Notes: a model not told the origin generated them from the letters alone. Counted from the first letter of the stretch, positions 8,240 to 16,993 are shown. The stretch is 64,000 nt of DNA from Streptomyces mirabilis (GCF_018310535.1 NZ_CP074102.1:744001-808000), one strand, 5' to 3'. Program-made: numbers and translations.

Positions 8240-9483
8240 CGAGGAGGCTCCCATCGCTGAGCGTCGTCACGGAGATCGTCGAACGCCGACCCCAGGAGGG
8301 TCAACGCGCGTTGCACCTGTGGCAGTTCCAACGGGGAGGGTGAACTGAGGCATTCCGCCCGCTCCTCGTCGGTGGTGCCGAGCAGCGCTCCGGTCTCCAA
8401 CCGCACGCGCAGCGCCTCGAGATCGTCCCCGAAGCGGTGGCCGCCCGGCGCGGGCATGCCGAGCCGGGCGGTGAGGAAGTCCTCCAGTTCCTGTGCGTCC
8501 CCGACGCCGAGAGCGGTCAGCGCGGAGCTCAACGGGCCGAGATCCACGTACAGATGTCTGCCGGCCTGCGGCGGCCGCGCGAGGGCCCCCGACCCGACCA
8601 CCGCGCGGTGCGCGGCGAGAGCCACGCGCGCGTGCAGGCGTACGGCGGCGGTCAGCCGCTCGGTGACCGCGTCGGGCTCGCCGAGCGCGTACGCGGCCGC
8701 CGCGGCGACCGGTTCGGCGACCCGGGCACCGAGCACGGTGAGCACGTCGAGGACGCGGGAGCGCAGCCGAAGGCCCTCGTCGGTGTCCGGGAAGCGGGCG
8801 ACGGCGGCCGGCCAGCCCTGCGGCAGGAAGGCGCCCGCGAGGTCCGTGAGCACAGTGACCTCGCCTGGGAGCATCTCGGCGGGGCTGAGCAGCACGGTGT
8901 CGTGCGGCCGGTGCAGGGTGTCGCGCCAGGTCTCGTCGCTGACCACGTGCAGTCCCTCGCCCACCGCGGCCTCCACCGTCTCGTGCACCACCTCGGGCGG
9001 TGCGACGGTGGCGGTGGGGTCGTCGGCGACGGAGAGCACGAGCAGGCGCGGGTCGCCGCCCTCGGCGCGGACCCGGCGGACGGTCTCCAGAAGTGCGTAC
9101 GGATCCGGCAGGCCGCCGCACTCCGCGGGCGTCGCCGCGTGGAACACGGACCGGCCCAGCAGACGGACCTGCGGTGCCCACCAGGCGGCGCACGGGCGCG
9201 GCACCAGGACGTCGCCGCCGAGTGCGCCGGTCAGCGCGAGGAGCAGGGCGGGGGCGCCGGGGGCGGCGACCACCCGGTCGCGGTCGGCGGCCAGGCCCCG
9301 CCGGGTCCAGTAGCCGCAGGCGGCGTCGAGGAGCACCGGGCCGCCGCCGGAGGGCTCGGCGTGGGCGTGGCCCGCCGCGTCGGCGAGCACGGCGCGCAGC
9401 TCGGCCAGTACCGGCAGGCCCTGATCGGGAAGAGGAGGGCCGTAGCGGACCGGACCGTGCCCTTCCGGAACCGTCCGCCGCAT
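8236..9483 (-). CDS. aminotransferase-fold protein lacking the PLP lysine
   Basis: 415 residues with the outline of a class I/II PLP-dependent aminotransferase. A small-domain entry is followed by SVADDPTATV (position of the usual NxPTG loop, residues 151-160) and VVSDETW (the Asp that normally contacts the PLP ring nitrogen, residue 183). The place where the Schiff-base Lys should sit (about residues 212-218, TDLAGAF) has none, and the whole protein contains no lysine. It therefore cannot be an ordinary PLP transaminase. It may bind a ligand or regulate a partner. It is coupled (ATGA) to the MBL gene downstream. The ATG start at 9483 follows a GGAGGC stretch at suitable distance. Confidence 0.8.
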   Translation of the reverse strand: MRRTVPEGHGPVRYGPPLPDQGLPVLAELRAVLADAAGHAHAEPSGGGPVLLDAACGYWTRRGLAADRDRVVAAPGAPALLLALTGALGGDVLVPRPCAAWWAPQVRLLGRSVFHAATPAECGGLPDPYALLETVRRVRAEGGDPRLLVLSVADDPTATVAPPEVVHETVEAAVGEGLHVVSDETWRDTLHRPHDTVLLSPAEMLPGEVTVLTDLAGAFLPQGWPAAVARFPDTDEGLRLRSRVLDVLTVLGARVAEPVAAAAAYALGEPDAVTERLTAAVRLHARVALAAHRAVVGSGALARPPQAGRHLYVDLGPLSSALTALGVGDAQELEDFLTARLGMPAPGGHRFGDDLEALRVRLETGALLGTTDEERAECLSSPSPLELPQVQRALTLLGSAFDDLRDDAQRWEPPR

Positions 9484-9577
9484 ACGTGCCTCCGTGCAGT
9501 CCGTGGTGCCGTGCCCTGTCGTTACCCAGGCTCCCGTGCCGCCATGGGCGCCCGGCCGGGTTGCGCCCGTCGCAGCG

Positions 9578-10570
9578 TCAGCGGTGGGAGGAGCCCTTTT
9601 GGCGCAGCCGGTGGACGGCCGCGCCCAGCGCGCCCACGATCAGGACGCCGCCGGTGATCAGGGCCGGGACGGAATCGGTGAAGGCGCCGCCCCCGCCGCC
9701 CTGCACTCCGTACTGCGCACCGGCGGGGCGCTCCGCGGTGTCGTGATCCGCGCCGGTGTCACGCCCGGCGCCGGTGTCGTGATCCGCGCCGGTGTCACGC
9801 CCGGCGCCGGTGTCATGAGCCGCGCCGGTCTCGCGCCCGGCACCCGTGTCATGCCCCGTACCGGTGTCACGACCCGCGCCCGAGTCATGAGCCGCACCGG
9901 TCTCACGCCCCGCACCCGAGTCATGAGCCGCACCGGTCTCACGCCCCGCACCCGAGTCATGAGCCGCACCGGTCTCACGCCCCGCACCCGAGTCATGAGC
10001 CGCACCGGTCCCACGCCCCGCACCCGCGCCGACGCCGGTGCCGGTGCCGGTGCCGGTGCCGTGGGACACGCTGTACGAGGCGTTCCACGGCCGCTCCTGG
10101 CCGCCCGGCGCGACGGGACACACGCCGTTGACGCCCCATTGGGCCTCGCGGTTCCCGGCGTCGGAATCGCTGTTGAACTGCTCGCCGGCCCCGCCTGTCA
10201 CTCCGAACCCGCCGGCCCCTCCAAGTCCGCCAACCCCTCCGAGTCCACCGGATCCAGCGTCGGAAGTCCCACCCGCCGGGATACGGGCCGTCCCACGGTA
10301 CGAGGCGGCGCCGCCCGTCTTCTCGTCGCCGCCCGTGACCCGGTGCAGCTGGACCTTGCCCCCCTCGAAGCCCTGGGAGTGGGCGTCGATGGACTCGGGT
10401 GGGGTACCGCCGATCGCGTCGCAGGTGACGGAGATGGAGAGGAGACCACCGGGGCCCACGGAACGGGGATCGACCTCCGCGCCCGGATCCGCGGACGCGG
10501 CCGTGGCGGCAGCCCCCAGGGCGGTACAGGCCAGGGCGGTGGCGGACAGGACACGGACGGTACGGCGCAT
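9578..10570 (-). CDS. secreted, C-terminally membrane-anchored protein with 12-residue tandem repeats
   Basis: 330 residues from the ATG at 10570, preceded by AAGGAG. The N-terminus is a Sec signal peptide (MRRT..., cleavage near ATAASA-DPG). A compact domain of about 130 residues with two cysteines (VTCDA and NGVCPV) follows. Then come eight tandem copies of a 12-residue unit of the form GR(E/D)TGA-x-HD(S/T)GA, and finally a single transmembrane helix and a basic tail (HRLRQKGSSHR). The architecture, a head on a hydrophilic repeat stalk anchored by a C-terminal helix, suggests a cell-surface protein. No enzymatic motif was recognised. The repeat is encoded by a 36-bp minisatellite and may vary in copy number. 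Confidence 0.82.
   Translation of the reverse strand: MRRTVRVLSATALACTALGAAATAASADPGAEVDPRSVGPGGLLSISVTCDAIGGTPPESIDAHSQGFEGGKVQLHRVTGGDEKTGGAASYRGTARIPAGGTSDAGSGGLGGVGGLGGAGGFGVTGGAGEQFNSDSDAGNREAQWGVNGVCPVAPGGQERPWNASYSVSHGTGTGTGTGVGAGAGRGTGAAHDSGAGRETGAAHDSGAGRETGAAHDSGAGRETGAAHDSGAGRDTGTGHDTGAGRETGAAHDTGAGRDTGADHDTGAGRDTGADHDTAERPAGAQYGVQGGGGGAFTDSVPALITGGVLIVGALGAAVHRLRQKGSSHR
9731..10018 (-). repeat. 36-bp minisatellite, eight units, within the surface-protein gene
   Basis: Eight in-frame 36-bp units encode GRGTGAAHDSGA-like repeats. The three units coding GRETGAAHDSGA are almost identical at DNA level, while the units near the membrane anchor carry D for E and T for S. This suggests expansion from the centre. 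Length change by whole units would keep the frame. Confidence 0.9.
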
Positions 10571-10727
10571 GGGTCGGGCTCCTTCGGACAGACACTGTCT
10601 GAAGGGGGCACGGCCGTCGCGCCCCCGCCCCATCACAGCCCGCCCCGGCGCCGGGCGCGCGCGGCCGGACACCATTCGCGCGACACGGGCGTCCGAGCGG
10701 GTGACAGCGGGAGCTCGGCCGACCGGG

Positions 10728-11498
10728 TCAGTCCGAGAGGGAGACGAGCTCCCGTTCCAGGCCGCGTCCGCGCTTGTCCACGACGACCGAGGCGACATCG
10801 GACAGTTTGCGCTGGGTCGCCTGCGAGATGCGGCGCAGCACGCCGAAGGCCGCGTCCGCGTCGCAGCCCAGTACGTGCATGACGATCCCGCACGCCTGGT
10901 CGACGACGGGCCTGGTGCGCAGCGCGGCGCCGAGCTGGTCGAGCTCGGTGAGCGCGGCCCGGTAGGAGCGGTCGCGGACCAGGCAAGTGACGGCGAGGTC
11001 GCCGAGCGCGCGGGCGGGTCCGTGCGGGGCGTCCTCCAGGGCGCCGGGCCGGAAGCTGTAGAGGCTGAGGGTCACGGTCAGCCCGGAACGCCGGAAGGGG
11101 ATCGTGACACTGGAGCGGACACCCGAGTCGAGGGCCATCGCGCGGTACGCCGGCCAGCGCTCCTCGCGCAGCAGGTCCGCCGAGTCGACGGGCTCACCGC
11201 GTTCCAGCGCGGCGGGGATCGGACCGTCTCCGGAGCGGAGTTGGACCGAGACGAGTGCGGCGAGGTCGGGGTGGGTGACCGCGGCGGGCCGTTCAGGGCC
11301 GCCCTCGGAGACCATGCAGCTGGCGCCGCAGCAATCGGTGGTGCAGCGGGCGGCCTGCTCGGCGAGCTCCGACAGCCGTCTCCCCGGGAGTGCGGATTCC
11401 GGCGACCGCGTTCCCAGGTGACCGAGTTGACCGCCCTGACCGCCCCGACCGTGCTGATCGTTTTGACCGCGTTGCTCAAGTCGCTCCGCATACAGCAT
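10728..11498 (-). CDS. GAF-ANTAR regulator
   Basis: 256 residues; the ATG at 11498 has a strong GGAGGGG site. The central part reads as a GAF-like sensor. The C-terminal ~60 residues are an ANTAR RNA-binding domain: a helix with LRTRPVVDQACGIVMHVL, then DADAAFGVLRRISQ. ANTAR proteins bind paired hairpins in nascent RNA and prevent termination. A Cys cluster (CTTDCCGASC) lies at about residues 52-61, between the basic N-terminal segment and the sensor; it might hold a metal or sense redox. The gene is divergent from the PAS-GAF protein at 11609 and near the sigma factor at 12740. Confidence 0.87.
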   Translation of the reverse strand: MLYAERLEQRGQNDQHGRGGQGGQLGHLGTRSPESALPGRRLSELAEQAARCTTDCCGASCMVSEGGPERPAAVTHPDLAALVSVQLRSGDGPIPAALERGEPVDSADLLREERWPAYRAMALDSGVRSSVTIPFRRSGLTVTLSLYSFRPGALEDAPHGPARALGDLAVTCLVRDRSYRAALTELDQLGAALRTRPVVDQACGIVMHVLGCDADAAFGVLRRISQATQRKLSDVASVVVDKRGRGLERELVSLSD

Positions 11499-11608
11499 GG
11501 TTCACCCCTCCTCCCTCCGCGCCTTCCCGCTCACCTGCGCGGAAAACAGGCGCGGCGGGTTACACCCCCGCCACGCCCGGAACCAGACCTTCGGGTTACG
11601 TTCATCGC

Positions 11609-12736
11609 ATGGCGCAGACGGACGAATTCGGTGAAGAACTCGCGGATTTCGTGCGCCGCGTGGCGGAGCTCAAGGCGGCTCGATCGGTACCGGCCGACGA
11701 CCTGCCGACGGTGCTCGACGCGGCGATCTTCGAACTCGACCACGTGGCAGGCCAGTTGTGGCCCTGGTACGAGAGTCTGTCCTCGACGGGCCCGTCCGGC
11801 GTCGTCTCCGTCGACCGCCAGGAGCAACAGCTCCTCAAGGCGCTCTTCCAGCGGGTGCCGGTGCCTGTCGCGCTGGTGGACCGCGAGACTGTGGTGCGCA
11901 GGCTGAACTTCGCGGCGACCTCGTTCACCGGCGTCCGGGCCGGCTACGCGACGGGCCGGCCGCTCACCGGTTTCCTCGCGCACGCCGACCGTGCCGCGTT
12001 CCGCTCGCAGGCCGCGGCGGTGGCGCGCGGCGAGGGCGACCGCAGTCTCACCGTGCACCTCCAGCAGCAGCCCGCCGTGCCGGTGCGGGCGACGCTCACC
12101 GCGCTGCGGCCCAGCGGCGAACCCCGCACCGCCGTCCTCGTCGTCCTGCAGCCCGCGGACAGCCGGGTGCCGTCCCACGAGCGCGTGCCGGGCCCGGTAC
12201 CGACCCTGACCGAGACGACCCGGCACGCGGCGCTGATGGACCTGGTGGACGCCATGACCACGGCACTGCTCAGCGGCCCGGTCGGCGATCCGTCCGGAGT
12301 GCTGGAGCGGGCGGCCGGGGTGCTGCACGGGCGGTACGCCGACTGGGTGGTGGCCGACGCGGCGGGGGCGGCACGGCTGTACCGTACGACGGTGCTCGCC
12401 CCCTCCGACGGAGTGGAGGAGGCGAGGGACGTGGCCGCGCAGGATCCCGCCGCGTGTCCGCTCGTCGTCGAGGCGGCCCGGGGCGGATCCACGGCGCTGC
12501 GGGTGCGCCCCGAGGATCCGGACGCCTTCGGCCGTGACGCCTCGGGCGCCCCGATCCTCGTACGCGCGAACGTGACGTCGCTGCTGTGCGTGCCCCTGAC
12601 CTTCGCGCCCGGCCCCGTACAGGGCGTGCTGACGCTGTTCCGCTGCGGCGCCCGTCGGGCGTTCTCGATGGCGGAGGCCCAGGCGATGGACATGATGTCC
12701 CGCCACGTGGCCCTGGCGATGAGCGCGCCCCGGTAG
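11609..12736 (+). CDS. PAS-GAF domain sensor protein
   Basis: 375 residues from the ATG at 11609 (MAQTDEFGEEL); the upstream extension in the same frame is proline-rich and unlikely. The N-terminal helical region is followed by a PAS domain (about 75-190; RVPVPVALVDRETVVRRLNF) and a GAF domain (about 210-370). It has no histidine kinase, PP2C or DNA-binding output, so it may act as a partner or ligand sensor for other regulators. The ANTAR gene is divergent and the sigma factor gene convergent (3 bp between stops), which suggests a stress-signalling group. The ribosome site is weak. Confidence 0.8.
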   Translation: MAQTDEFGEELADFVRRVAELKAARSVPADDLPTVLDAAIFELDHVAGQLWPWYESLSSTGPSGVVSVDRQEQQLLKALFQRVPVPVALVDRETVVRRLNFAATSFTGVRAGYATGRPLTGFLAHADRAAFRSQAAAVARGEGDRSLTVHLQQQPAVPVRATLTALRPSGEPRTAVLVVLQPADSRVPSHERVPGPVPTLTETTRHAALMDLVDAMTTALLSGPVGDPSGVLERAAGVLHGRYADWVVADAAGAARLYRTTVLAPSDGVEEARDVAAQDPAACPLVVEAARGGSTALRVRPEDPDAFGRDASGAPILVRANVTSLLCVPLTFAPGPVQGVLTLFRCGARRAFSMAEAQAMDMMSRHVALAMSAPR

Positions 12737-12739
12737 CGG

Positions 12740-13534
12740 CTACGCGGCGTCGCGCATCACCTGGTCGCGCAGCCGGTGGCAGCACCGGCTGATCAGCCGC
12801 GACACGTGCATCTGCGAGATCCCGAGTTCGTCGGCGATCCGGCTCTGCGTCATGTCGCCGAAGAACCGCATGTAGAGGATGGTGCGTTCACGCTCGGGCA
12901 GGGCCTGCAACCGGGGCTTGACGGCCTCGCGGTCGATGACGACGTCGAGCGCGGGGTCGGCCGAGCCGAGGGCGTCGCTGAGCGAGTAGCCGTCGTCGCT
13001 GCCGGGGACCTCGGCGTCCAGGGAGAGCGCCGTGAAGCTCTCCAGAGCCTCCAGGCCGGCCCGGACGTCCTCCTCGCTCATCCGGGCGTGCTCGGCGATC
13101 TCGGCGACGGTGGGCCTGCGGCCCGAGATGGTCCCCGAGAGTTCCTGGACGGCGAACCGCACACGGTTGCGCAGGTCCTGGACGCGGCGCGGCACGTGCA
13201 GGGTCCACATGTGGTCGCGGAAGTGCCGTTTGATCTCGCCGGTGACGGTCGGCACGGCGTAGCTCTCGAAGGCGTTGCCGAGCTCGGGGTCGTACCGGTC
13301 CACCGCCTTGACCAGACCGAGCGCCGCGACCTGGCGCAGGTCCTCCAGGCTCTCACCGCGGTTGCGGAACCGGCCCGCGAGCCGGTCCGCCATCGGCAGC
13401 CAGGCCTCGACGATCTGCTCGCGGAGCGTGTCGCGCTGCCGGCCCGGAGGGAGCGAGGCGAGCCTGCGGAATGCCTCCATGGTGTCGGGGGCGTCGTCGT
13501 GCGGATGGCGTTTCGCGCTCACTTGGTTTCGCAT
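12740..13534 (-). CDS. SigB/SigF-type RNA polymerase sigma factor
   Basis: 264 residues from the ATG at 13534 (AAGGGAG lies 12 nt upstream). Region 2 is clear (LEDLRQVAALGLVKAVDRYD, then FESYAVPTVTGEIKRHFRD), region 3 follows (RRPTVAEIAEHARMSEEDV), and region 4 carries the helix-turn-helix ELGISQMHVSRLISR. This is the SigB/SigF/SigG group of general stress and sporulation factors, of which Streptomyces encode several paralogues. These are normally controlled by anti-sigma kinases and PP2C phosphatases, none of which is adjacent. The extension to 13708 lacks homology and is not used. Confidence 0.93.
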   Translation of the reverse strand: MRNQVSAKRHPHDDAPDTMEAFRRLASLPPGRQRDTLREQIVEAWLPMADRLAGRFRNRGESLEDLRQVAALGLVKAVDRYDPELGNAFESYAVPTVTGEIKRHFRDHMWTLHVPRRVQDLRNRVRFAVQELSGTISGRRPTVAEIAEHARMSEEDVRAGLEALESFTALSLDAEVPGSDDGYSLSDALGSADPALDVVIDREAVKPRLQALPERERTILYMRFFGDMTQSRIADELGISQMHVSRLISRCCHRLRDQVMRDAA

Positions 13535-13735
13535 GGTGCGTCGCAACTCCCTTGCAGGTGCCTTGGGTTGGACGGTCACCGAGGGAGCGCACAGGTGCGT
13601 CGAACGGCACACCCGTGGCGAGGACTTCCCCGCTCCCACGGACGTGCCTCCTGTCCGAAGCACTGAATTCCGCCTGCCCCGGCCTGTGCGAGGCAAACAC
13701 CGGGGCAACCACCCGCGCCTGTCGGCGCCTTGGGC

Positions 13736-15757
13736 TCAGGGAAGGGCGAGCAGGTACTCGATCGCGGCGCGCAGCTCCTCGTCCTGGAGGAAGGCCTCGT
13801 AGTTCCGTTCCTGCGCCAGGCGGCCGTCGAAGCCCCGTACCGTCCGCAGTGCGGCGCGTGTCGCGGGGGTGAGGGTGCCGATCCGGGCCAGGGCTCGCAG
13901 CGCCTCTCCGAAGGGCCAATAGTCGTCGCCGCCGTCGGCGATCGGCAGGACGAACTCCGCCAGGACGGAGATGCTCGGCTCGGGCTCGCCCGTGCCCGAC
14001 CAAAGGGCGAGCGCGGCCTCGATCCGGCGAAATCCGTCGGTGTTCTCCATGATGTGCCGCACCCGGTCGGCGTACGGCGCGGCCGCGGGACCGAACTCGG
14101 TCAGCAGGTGGACGGGCCCGTAGTAGGGACCCTCCTCGGTCAGCACCGCGTCGCCGATGAGCCGCAGCGCCGCCGTACGGTCTCCGCCCATCTGCGAGGC
14201 GGCCCACGCCACGTTCCGCTGGTATTCCGGCCAGTTGCGCGGCTTGCAGGCGCGCAGGGCGGGCTCGGCGGACGCGGCGCCCGGCCCCATCGCGGCCAGC
14301 ACCTCGACGATCGAGAGCGAGCCCGTGGCGTCGTCCAGAAGCGCCACGACCTCCGGCAGCGCGGGCAGTGCGTCCGGCCCCCACGCCTTGAGGACCTTCA
14401 GGAAGGCGCCGGTCAGCGGGCCGTGGCCGCCGTTGTGCGCCGCGTGGTGCCGCATCACCTCCCGCAGGTCGGGCAGCAGGACGTCGGCATGCGCCCGCAG
14501 CGGAACCAGCACGGCGTCGACGTCCGGAAGTCGCGGGTCGCTGACGCAGTAGCCACGTCCGTAGTGCTCCCGATAGGGCTCGTAGAGCCGCTCGACGAGC
14601 CCCGGCATCGCGCGCGGGTCGCCGATCCGGGTGAGCGCCCAGCGCGCGTACTCACCGACGGTCCCCTCCAGGCAGGGATCCTTCCCCGGGTCGTCGAGCA
14701 GCGTGGCGAGCCGGTCGGCGTACCGGGCCGACTGCCGGCCGAGCACCGCCAGGAGGTGTGCCGCCCGCAGGCGCACGGGGTCGGCCGGGTCGTCCAGCAG
14801 TCGGCCCGCCACCGGCAGCAGCGCGGGCGCCGCGGACGGCCTGAGCACCAGCAGCCGCCACGCCTCGTCCAGCACCGCCCCGGACAGTTCGGTGTCCCCG
14901 GTGCGGGCCGCCGCGTCGGCCAGCCGGACCACGAAGGAGGCGGCCGTCCGGGCGTCGTGGTCGAACAGTTCGGCGGCCCAGGTGACGACCGCTTCACGGC
15001 TCCAGGGTTCCTCGACGCCCACCACGTACCAGATCTCCTCGAACCTGGGCCGTACGGCGAGGTCGGAGAGTGTCTCCACCAGTGGGTCGATCCGCCGGAC
15101 CGGCTCCTGCGGGTCGAGCCGTTCCCAGGCGATCACGGCCGCGACCTTCATGACGGGCTCGCCGTCACGCAGGACGCCGTCGAGGACCGCCCGCACCTCC
15201 TCGACCGACCGGGCATCCGCTTCCGCAGCAGCGGCCACCCATCCCAGCTGCAGCAGCACCGGCAGACGCACCGCCGGGTCCGTCTCGGCCCGCCACCGCT
15301 CCAGGAGCGGTACGACACCGTCGGCGAGCGGAATGGCCTCCCGCCGCACATCGGGGTCCGGGTCCGCGAGCAGCGCCAGGACCGCACCCTGGTGACGTCT
15401 CCACGCCGCGGGCCACCCCTCGTCCACCAGGTCCGGCCGAGCCGTCCTGGTCGCGTGCCCGAAAGCCACCAGCAGTCCTACGAGGTCGACTCGCGCGCCC
15501 GCCCCCGGGTCGGCGGCGAGCGCCACCACGAAGGGCAGGGCCGCGGTCGCCGCGGAGGGCACCCCGCCGTTGCCCGCGACCAGGCAGGAGTACAGCGGGT
15601 AGCAGTACTCCTCCGTCGCGGCCCGGCCCGCGAGCGCCAGCCGCCGCAGCGCGCGAGGCACCTCCTCGACCGGGTGCCGGGGCAGCGCCGACTCGAGCCG
15701 GTCCCACGGCACCGCGTCCAGCGCCTCGAGCGATATCCCCGTCACTTCGACCCCCAT
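13736..15757 (-). CDS. large HEAT-repeat protein
   Basis: 673 residues built of alpha-helical HEAT/PBS-lyase-type repeats throughout (e.g. LLADPDPDVRREAIPLADGVVPLL, LLDDPADPVRLRAAHLLAVLG). No catalytic domain, signal peptide or transmembrane segment is visible. Such proteins are protein-binding scaffolds and the partner is unknown. The ATG at 15757 has only a short GAGG 3 bp upstream, and this lies beside a perfect 18-bp palindrome (15763-15780) that could be an operator. The gene is divergent from the DUF2795 gene at 15892. Confidence 0.85.
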   Translation of the reverse strand: MGVEVTGISLEALDAVPWDRLESALPRHPVEEVPRALRRLALAGRAATEEYCYPLYSCLVAGNGGVPSAATAALPFVVALAADPGAGARVDLVGLLVAFGHATRTARPDLVDEGWPAAWRRHQGAVLALLADPDPDVRREAIPLADGVVPLLERWRAETDPAVRLPVLLQLGWVAAAAEADARSVEEVRAVLDGVLRDGEPVMKVAAVIAWERLDPQEPVRRIDPLVETLSDLAVRPRFEEIWYVVGVEEPWSREAVVTWAAELFDHDARTAASFVVRLADAAARTGDTELSGAVLDEAWRLLVLRPSAAPALLPVAGRLLDDPADPVRLRAAHLLAVLGRQSARYADRLATLLDDPGKDPCLEGTVGEYARWALTRIGDPRAMPGLVERLYEPYREHYGRGYCVSDPRLPDVDAVLVPLRAHADVLLPDLREVMRHHAAHNGGHGPLTGAFLKVLKAWGPDALPALPEVVALLDDATGSLSIVEVLAAMGPGAASAEPALRACKPRNWPEYQRNVAWAASQMGGDRTAALRLIGDAVLTEEGPYYGPVHLLTEFGPAAAPYADRVRHIMENTDGFRRIEAALALWSGTGEPEPSISVLAEFVLPIADGGDDYWPFGEALRALARIGTLTPATRAALRTVRGFDGRLAQERNYEAFLQDEELRAAIEYLLALP

Positions 15758-15762
15758 GACCT

Positions 15763-15780
15763 CGGAGAACCGGTTCTCCG
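15763..15780. promoter_or_regulatory. perfect 18-bp palindrome at the HEAT-repeat gene start
   Basis: CGGAGAACCGGTTCTCCG is its own reverse complement. It ends 6 bp before the ATG of the HEAT-repeat gene and sits between two divergent genes. It would cover the leader of the minus-strand transcript, so it could be an operator or a translation-blocking hairpin. The binding protein is unknown. Confidence 0.5.
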
Positions 15781-15891
15781 GCCGTCATCATGCCGCCTGG
15801 CGGTGGAGCTCGTCGTGCCGTTTTCCCACGGACGTGTCGACCCCGGGTCCATGGGTACGCGATCACCGTCCCCGATCCCCTGGAGGGAGTC

Positions 15892-16278
15892 ATGCAGCGA
15901 GGCAGCGACCGGCTGAGCGTCCATCGGGACGAAGAGATGAAACACGAACTGCGGGGCCTGCTCAGGTCGGGTCACCCCACCCGGACCGTGGAGTGGCAGG
16001 ACCCGGAGCCGACGGCCGACGACGACCCGGAGATCGCGCGCGGCCCCGTGGCACCGAACCGCGCGCCCGACTCCATCGAGACGGTGCGGCTGGAACTGGC
16101 CCGGTTCCTGAGCCGTACCGCCTTCCCCGCGGGTCCCCGCGGCCTGGCCGACACCCTGCGCGACAAACACGCACCGGATCCCCTGATCGAGGCCGTGGAG
16201 CGGCGCCCGCACAAGGCGCGCTACGCCACGGTCCACGAACTGGCCGAATCGGTCGTACGCGCCCGGCGGACGCGGTGA
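15892..16278 (+). CDS. DUF2795 domain protein
   Basis: 128 residues from the ATG at 15892, which has a GGAGGGAG site 6 nt upstream; the in-frame extension to 15790 is not supported. The C-terminal half matches the DUF2795 pattern (FPAGPRGLADTLRDK, then ERRPHKARYATVHELAESV). DUF2795 proteins are small helical proteins of unknown function common in actinobacteria. The 3' end overlaps, as GTGA, a 37-codon remnant of a PfpI-type protease, so part of a longer operon may have been deleted here. Confidence 0.85.
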   Translation: MQRGSDRLSVHRDEEMKHELRGLLRSGHPTRTVEWQDPEPTADDDPEIARGPVAPNRAPDSIETVRLELARFLSRTAFPAGPRGLADTLRDKHAPDPLIEAVERRPHKARYATVHELAESVVRARRTR

Positions 16279-16388
16279 AGAGCGTGTGCGAGCAGGGACC
16301 CAACACCCTGGTCACCAGCCGCAAGCCGGACGACCTCAAGGGGTTCGACGAGGCGTTCCTGGAGGAGTTCGCCCGGCAGGCCGCCTGA
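16275..16388 (+). pseudogene. C-terminal remnant of a DJ-1/PfpI-family protease
   Basis: A 37-codon frame (GTG at 16275 overlapping the previous stop) ends in TGA at 16388. It contains NTLVTSRKPDDLKGFDEAF, which matches the conserved C-terminal end of PfpI/YhbO intracellular proteases (VTSRKPDDL...). The nucleophile-elbow Cys domain is absent, so about 80 percent of the family length is missing. This is either a deletion remnant or, less likely, a recruited small protein. The match to the PfpI end is from memory of the family. Confidence 0.6.
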
Positions 16389-16517
16389 CGGAGTGTCCGC
16401 CCTTGCGGTTGCGCCACCATCCGGCGCACCTCGATCCACCGGCGACAGCGGGGACCGGGGGCGGCGGGGGCGGTCCGCAACGGGTGTGCGGGCCGGGCGA
16501 GTTCGGCCCGGCCCGTC

Positions 16518-16552
16518 GTTCAGCACTCCGCCGTTCGTTCAGCACTCCGCCG
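16518..16552. repeat. 19-bp direct duplication at the end of the DUF6158 gene
   Basis: GTTCAGCACTCCGCCG occurs at 16518-16533 and again at 16537-16552. The second copy contains the DUF6158 stop codon and the first lies just past it. It looks like a recent short tandem duplication. Confidence 0.6.
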
Positions 16553-16775
16553 CGAGGCCCCGCTCCCGGGCTCCGTCGCGCGTACGGCCCGCGGCGACGG
16601 GACGGCGCGGATGGCGGCGCAGGTACTCGCCCTCCAACTGCGCCATGCGCATGTTGTGGGTCCGCAGGGCGTCGTTCGAACCGTGCAGCAGTGTGTCGTG
16701 GCGGGTGCGGTGGATCGTCTCCAGCTCTTTCATCAGCTGCTGGTCGTCCAGCCGGTCCGGGTCGACTCCGGTCAT
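16539..16775 (-). CDS. DUF6158 family protein
   Basis: 78 residues, mostly helical, with a conserved DDQQLMKELETIHRTRH segment and YLRRHPRR near the end, as in the actinobacterial DUF6158 family. Function unknown. The start is ATG at 16775 with a weak GGGG upstream. It is monocistronic: 218 bp separate it from the ABC-F gene. Confidence 0.75.
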   Translation of the reverse strand: MTGVDPDRLDDQQLMKELETIHRTRHDTLLHGSNDALRTHNMRMAQLEGEYLRRHPRRPVAAGRTRDGARERGLAAEC

Positions 16776-16993
16776 GGTGGTACCCCGCTCGTCGTGTCCT
16801 GCGGCGCGGTCCGGGTAGCCGCCGGGCAGGCGCTGCCGTGCGCGGCGCCCGAGCGGCGTCCGGGAGGGAACCGTGGATTTCGCCGTCCTCCCTCCACTCT
16901 ACGAACTTCCGGGCCCCCGGTCCTCCGGGAAGCACCGGACGACCGGGACCGGGACCGAGTCCTGGCGGGCCCGAGTCCTACCGGGCCGGAGTC

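Noticed and set aside
9731..10018. CRISPR array
   Set aside because: The repeats are head to tail without spacers and stay in frame inside a gene.
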